A stretch of DNA of 64,000 nt from Halopseudomonas sabulinigri (GTDB taxonomy: Bacteria; Pseudomonadota; Gammaproteobacteria; Pseudomonadales; Pseudomonadaceae). Below the pieces are notes generated by a model. It ran no database searches. It saw nothing but the letters and a program-made list of their open reading frames with translations, and had not been told where the DNA came from. Below, piece by piece: positions 61,800 to 64,000 of the stretch. The translations under genes and the position numbers were made by a program. The DNA lies in contig DRHT01000030.1 of assembly GCA_011053055.1 (NCBI GenBank), forward strand, positions 21,630-85,629. The letters run 5' to 3'. Each line of letters starts with the position of its first letter. The first letter of the stretch is position 1.

Positions 61800-64000
61800 G
61801 GCTTGAAACACCCAACACCGAACGGTGAGGGGTTTGTGGTTATCAAACCCGCTGCGGTGCTGGTTCTGCCGCTCACGGATTCGACTGTTTACGGAACGCT
61901 GGCCCAGGTACTTGCGGCTGCTGCTATCGGGTAGCCAGTTGCGCAGATCGCTGGCACTGGGCAGCTCCTGGCGATGTTCTGCGGCCAGGCGCACAAACTC
62001 GTTGATGTGAATGGCAATGAGGCCGTCGTCGCGGTGGTGGTTGACCATGCCGTCTTCGCGCTCGGATTCGAGGTAGTCGTACACATCCCAAAACTGCGCA
62101 ACGCCGGGGTGGTCTGCGCTGATGGCAAACTGGCGCTCGATGGCCATGCTGATGCACTCGGCGTGGCTATCGTTGATCTGTTGCTGGGTGAGGGGGCAGA
62201 CCATGCCCAGGCAGTCGATCAGGGCCATGAGCTGAGCGTGGTTTTTGATAATGCGTTCGACGCGGATCTCTTTAACGCCGCGCAACACGATTTCATGCGC
62301 GCGGAATGCCTTGGTGAAGCATTCCATTAGCGCCTGCTCTTTCGTCATGACCTTGACCATGAAGTGGCTCAGCTGCTCGACTTGCATTTGCTCGAGCGCT
62401 GCCGCTGCCTCACGGCTTGCTGGGGTGGCTTCAGGGCGCAGCAGTAGCACTTTTACCAGTCGGGTGAGGATCGCTTCGTGTGCGCTTACAGCGGCGTTCT
62501 GGCTGATGACGATACTGCCGCGAAAGGGTGGCTCGTAGGTTTCGTTGCCTGCCGTCTTTACGCCGGTTACACCCAAGCTGCCACCGTTGTACAGGGGCTT
62601 GAGCTCGTCCCAGTCGTAGGCTTTTTTGGGGCGGCCATTGCTGGCGGCGTTGGGGTCGTTGCGGTCGGCTTCTAGCAGCACCACGGGCTGGTTAGACACT
62701 TGGCCCATCCAGCGGCGGCGACCTGCTGCGCTGCCCTTGGATGGGTCTTTGCCTTCGTCGTCTGGCCGGCCAAACATCTTCCAGATGAGGTTGATGAGGG
62801 TGGACTTACCCGCGCCGGCTTCGCCTGTTAGCTCTAGAAACGGGAATGACTTGTGCACGCCACGGATCTGCTCTGCCAGCGTTGAGCCCAACCAAAAGGC
62901 GAGGGTGATGAGCCCTTTGGCCCCAAAGCACAGCCAAACGCGGTGCAGCCATTCTTCGGTGTAGTGCGTGGGGCGTGTTTCTAGGTGCAGCTTTATCGAG
63001 CGCTGCAGGGTCTTGAGACGGGTGTTGCCCATATCGAAAAAGTCTTCATCGTTGGCGTGATACACCTGCCCGTTGCGCACGGCCACATCGCCGAAAACGT
63101 AGGCTTTGTGCTCTTTGCTGTAGCCCATGTAATCGATGGTTTCGACCACCTTGAGGCCATATAGCTGCTTGCGCATGAGATGATCGAGCTGGCCGCCGCT
63201 GCCGGTGTACATGGCGCCGGTGGCCACGTGCAGCAGGCGCTTTTTGAACTCCGCAGCTGCTGCCAGCTGGCCGCTGGTGAAGGTGGCTTTTACAGTGCCG
63301 CCATCGTGTGGAAAGTCGATGCGCAGGTAATACCAGGCCTCATCGGTGACCAGGTTGCGTTGGTAGTACAGGGCCTGGAATGAGCAGTTGGCCAGCTCTA
63401 CCACACCGCCGGCCAAGCGCAAGGCACGGTCGCGCTTTTGCTTCTCGCTAAGCAACCTGTCTTCTGGGCGCTCGCTGTCGTCTAACGCGCTGCGAGCGTC
63501 GTTGTATTTTTTTAAATCGAGCTTGAACCAGTACAGGCAGTGGGCATATACAAACGGGAACTCTTGGCGCTCTTTCCAGCTGTACATGAGCATGCCGTAA
63601 TCGCTGGCACTCTCAGCCAGCAGCAAATCGCCGTGGTGGCGGGCTTCGCGCAGATCCTTTTCAATTTTCTCTTTGCGCTTGGCGTCGTCATCGATGGTGG
63701 CCCAGCGCAGCTGGTGCAGCTCGTTCCAATCCAGCTTTCGGCCACCGCGTTGCGGGATCTGGGCGGCGCTGTTGCGATAGCCCAGCTCTTCTGCGCGGGG
63801 TGCGTATCTGCGGATGCCGGCGTGTGCTGATTGCTCGTTATCCAGCGCCCATACCAGTTTGGGCAGTTTGAGACCTTTGGCCTCACGTAGCGTGGCCAGC
63901 TCCTGCAGAAATTTGTCAGGGAAGGGGGCCGAGCTCATCATCGAGACAGCCGCAATGCCGTGGTGCAGCAGGGCGATGGCGTCGAAGATGCCCTCAACAA
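61797..64000 (-). CDS. Toprim-helicase replication protein (N-terminus beyond the window)
   Basis: The frame stays open from stop 61797 to the right edge, so the ATG at 63941 is internal. Upstream of it VEGIFDAIALLHHGIAAVSM is the acidic first motif of a Toprim domain, continued by PKLVWALDNEQSAHAGIRRY (acidic second motif). Further on, a P-loop (LTGEAGAGKSTLINLIWKMF) and VVLLEADRND form an ATPase region of the primase-helicase type. The C-terminus is Arg-rich. Such fused proteins start replication of P4-like satellites and plasmids. At least 734 residues are visible; a zinc-binding N-terminus may precede. Confidence 0.85.
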   Translation of the reverse strand, partial: VEGIFDAIALLHHGIAAVSMMSSAPFPDKFLQELATLREAKGLKLPKLVWALDNEQSAHAGIRRYAPRAEELGYRNSAAQIPQRGGRKLDWNELHQLRWATIDDDAKRKEKIEKDLREARHHGDLLLAESASDYGMLMYSWKERQEFPFVYAHCLYWFKLDLKKYNDARSALDDSERPEDRLLSEKQKRDRALRLAGGVVELANCSFQALYYQRNLVTDEAWYYLRIDFPHDGGTVKATFTSGQLAAAAEFKKRLLHVATGAMYTGSGGQLDHLMRKQLYGLKVVETIDYMGYSKEHKAYVFGDVAVRNGQVYHANDEDFFDMGNTRLKTLQRSIKLHLETRPTHYTEEWLHRVWLCFGAKGLITLAFWLGSTLAEQIRGVHKSFPFLELTGEAGAGKSTLINLIWKMFGRPDDEGKDPSKGSAAGRRRWMGQVSNQPVVLLEADRNDPNAASNGRPKKAYDWDELKPLYNGGSLGVTGVKTAGNETYEPPFRGSIVISQNAAVSAHEAILTRLVKVLLLRPEATPASREAAAALEQMQVEQLSHFMVKVMTKEQALMECFTKAFRAHEIVLRGVKEIRVERIIKNHAQLMALIDCLGMVCPLTQQQINDSHAECISMAIERQFAISADHPGVAQFWDVYDYLESEREDGMVNHHRDDGLIAIHINEFVRLAAEHRQELPSASDLRNWLPDSSSRKYLGQRSVNSRIRERQNQHRSGFDNHKPLTVRCWVFQA

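Larger units (their letters stand above)
57971..64000 (-). mobile_element. tRNA-Leu-integrated mobile element (left part)
   Basis: A tyrosine integrase lies next to tRNA-Leu. A colinear minus-strand operon of small phage- or plasmid-like genes and a Toprim-helicase replication protein follows. All run towards the tRNA. The composition resembles a P4-like satellite or small integrative element more than a full prophage: no structural or lysis genes are seen up to the right edge. The right end is not visible. Confidence 0.8.

Noticed and set aside
63941..64000. ATG 63941 as the start of the replication protein
   Set aside because: The frame continues upstream to the edge and encodes the first Toprim motif, so this ATG is internal.

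Overview
The window looks like chromosome from a pseudomonad (Gammaproteobacteria, Pseudomonadaceae). A marine or halophilic lineage such as Halopseudomonas is a guess. The support is (i) a PhaG-type transacylase, (ii) a long run of genes in the order I recall from the Pseudomonas aeruginosa PA2795-PA2830 region (dusA, tal, STAS and PP2C regulators, PilZ, mlaA, thioesterase, HAD, queF, ABC-2 exporter, fadE, two tRNAs, GST, sagS, gpx, aminotransferase, htpX), and (iii) a gntR-prpB-prpC-acnD-prpF methylcitrate operon. Locus names come from memory, not from a search.

Layout. 1-7463: housekeeping and lipid genes (partial norM, epmC, a diguanylate cyclase, phaG, pdxB, a small conserved gene, an ATP-NAD kinase relative). 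7464-10950: an accessory block with every gene on the + strand. It holds an interrupted lipoprotein gene, a convincing integron attC site, an intact antitoxin/toxin pair, a monooxygenase-fold protein, a P-loop kinase, and a YefM/YoeB-like pair in which both genes are frameshifted. It reads as a relic cassette array with no integrase in view. 10976-18322: modF, class II ilvC with divergent ilvY, a lone AT-rich gene with cassette-like flanks, htpX, a small conserved gene and alaA. 18323-24300: gpx behind a tandem palindromic operator, sagS, a GST, an anchored coiled protein, and tRNA-Glu and tRNA-Gly. 24301-38277: fadE, MFS, ABC exporter, queF, DUF4404, HAD, thioesterase, mlaA, PilZ, a REC-PP2C/STAS partner-switching pair, tal and dusA. 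38278-44520: alkylsulfatase, an outer-membrane protein, an MFS transporter and a decayed arylsulfatase. 44521-57329: pabB, an ATP-grasp/transglutaminase-7TM pair, the prp operon, a degenerate SDR and folD.

57663-64000: tRNA-Arg, tRNA-His and tRNA-Leu, then a mobile element abutting the tRNA-Leu 3' end and running off the right edge. It carries a tyrosine integrase, six short genes that include a small P-loop protein, and a Toprim-helicase replication protein, all on the minus strand. Its most striking feature is a hairpin with an invariant CGGCAA loop and covarying stems. It is followed by the same ribosome-binding leader and sits in each of the three true intergenic gaps of the replication-side operon. 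This repeated RNA module is my best candidate for something undescribed.

Working together: prpB, prpC, acnD and prpF run the 2-methylcitrate cycle under a GntR repressor with three matching operators. IlvY probably controls ilvC. The REC-PP2C protein and the STAS protein form a phosphorylation switch. The two-gene ABC-2 exporter is one unit.
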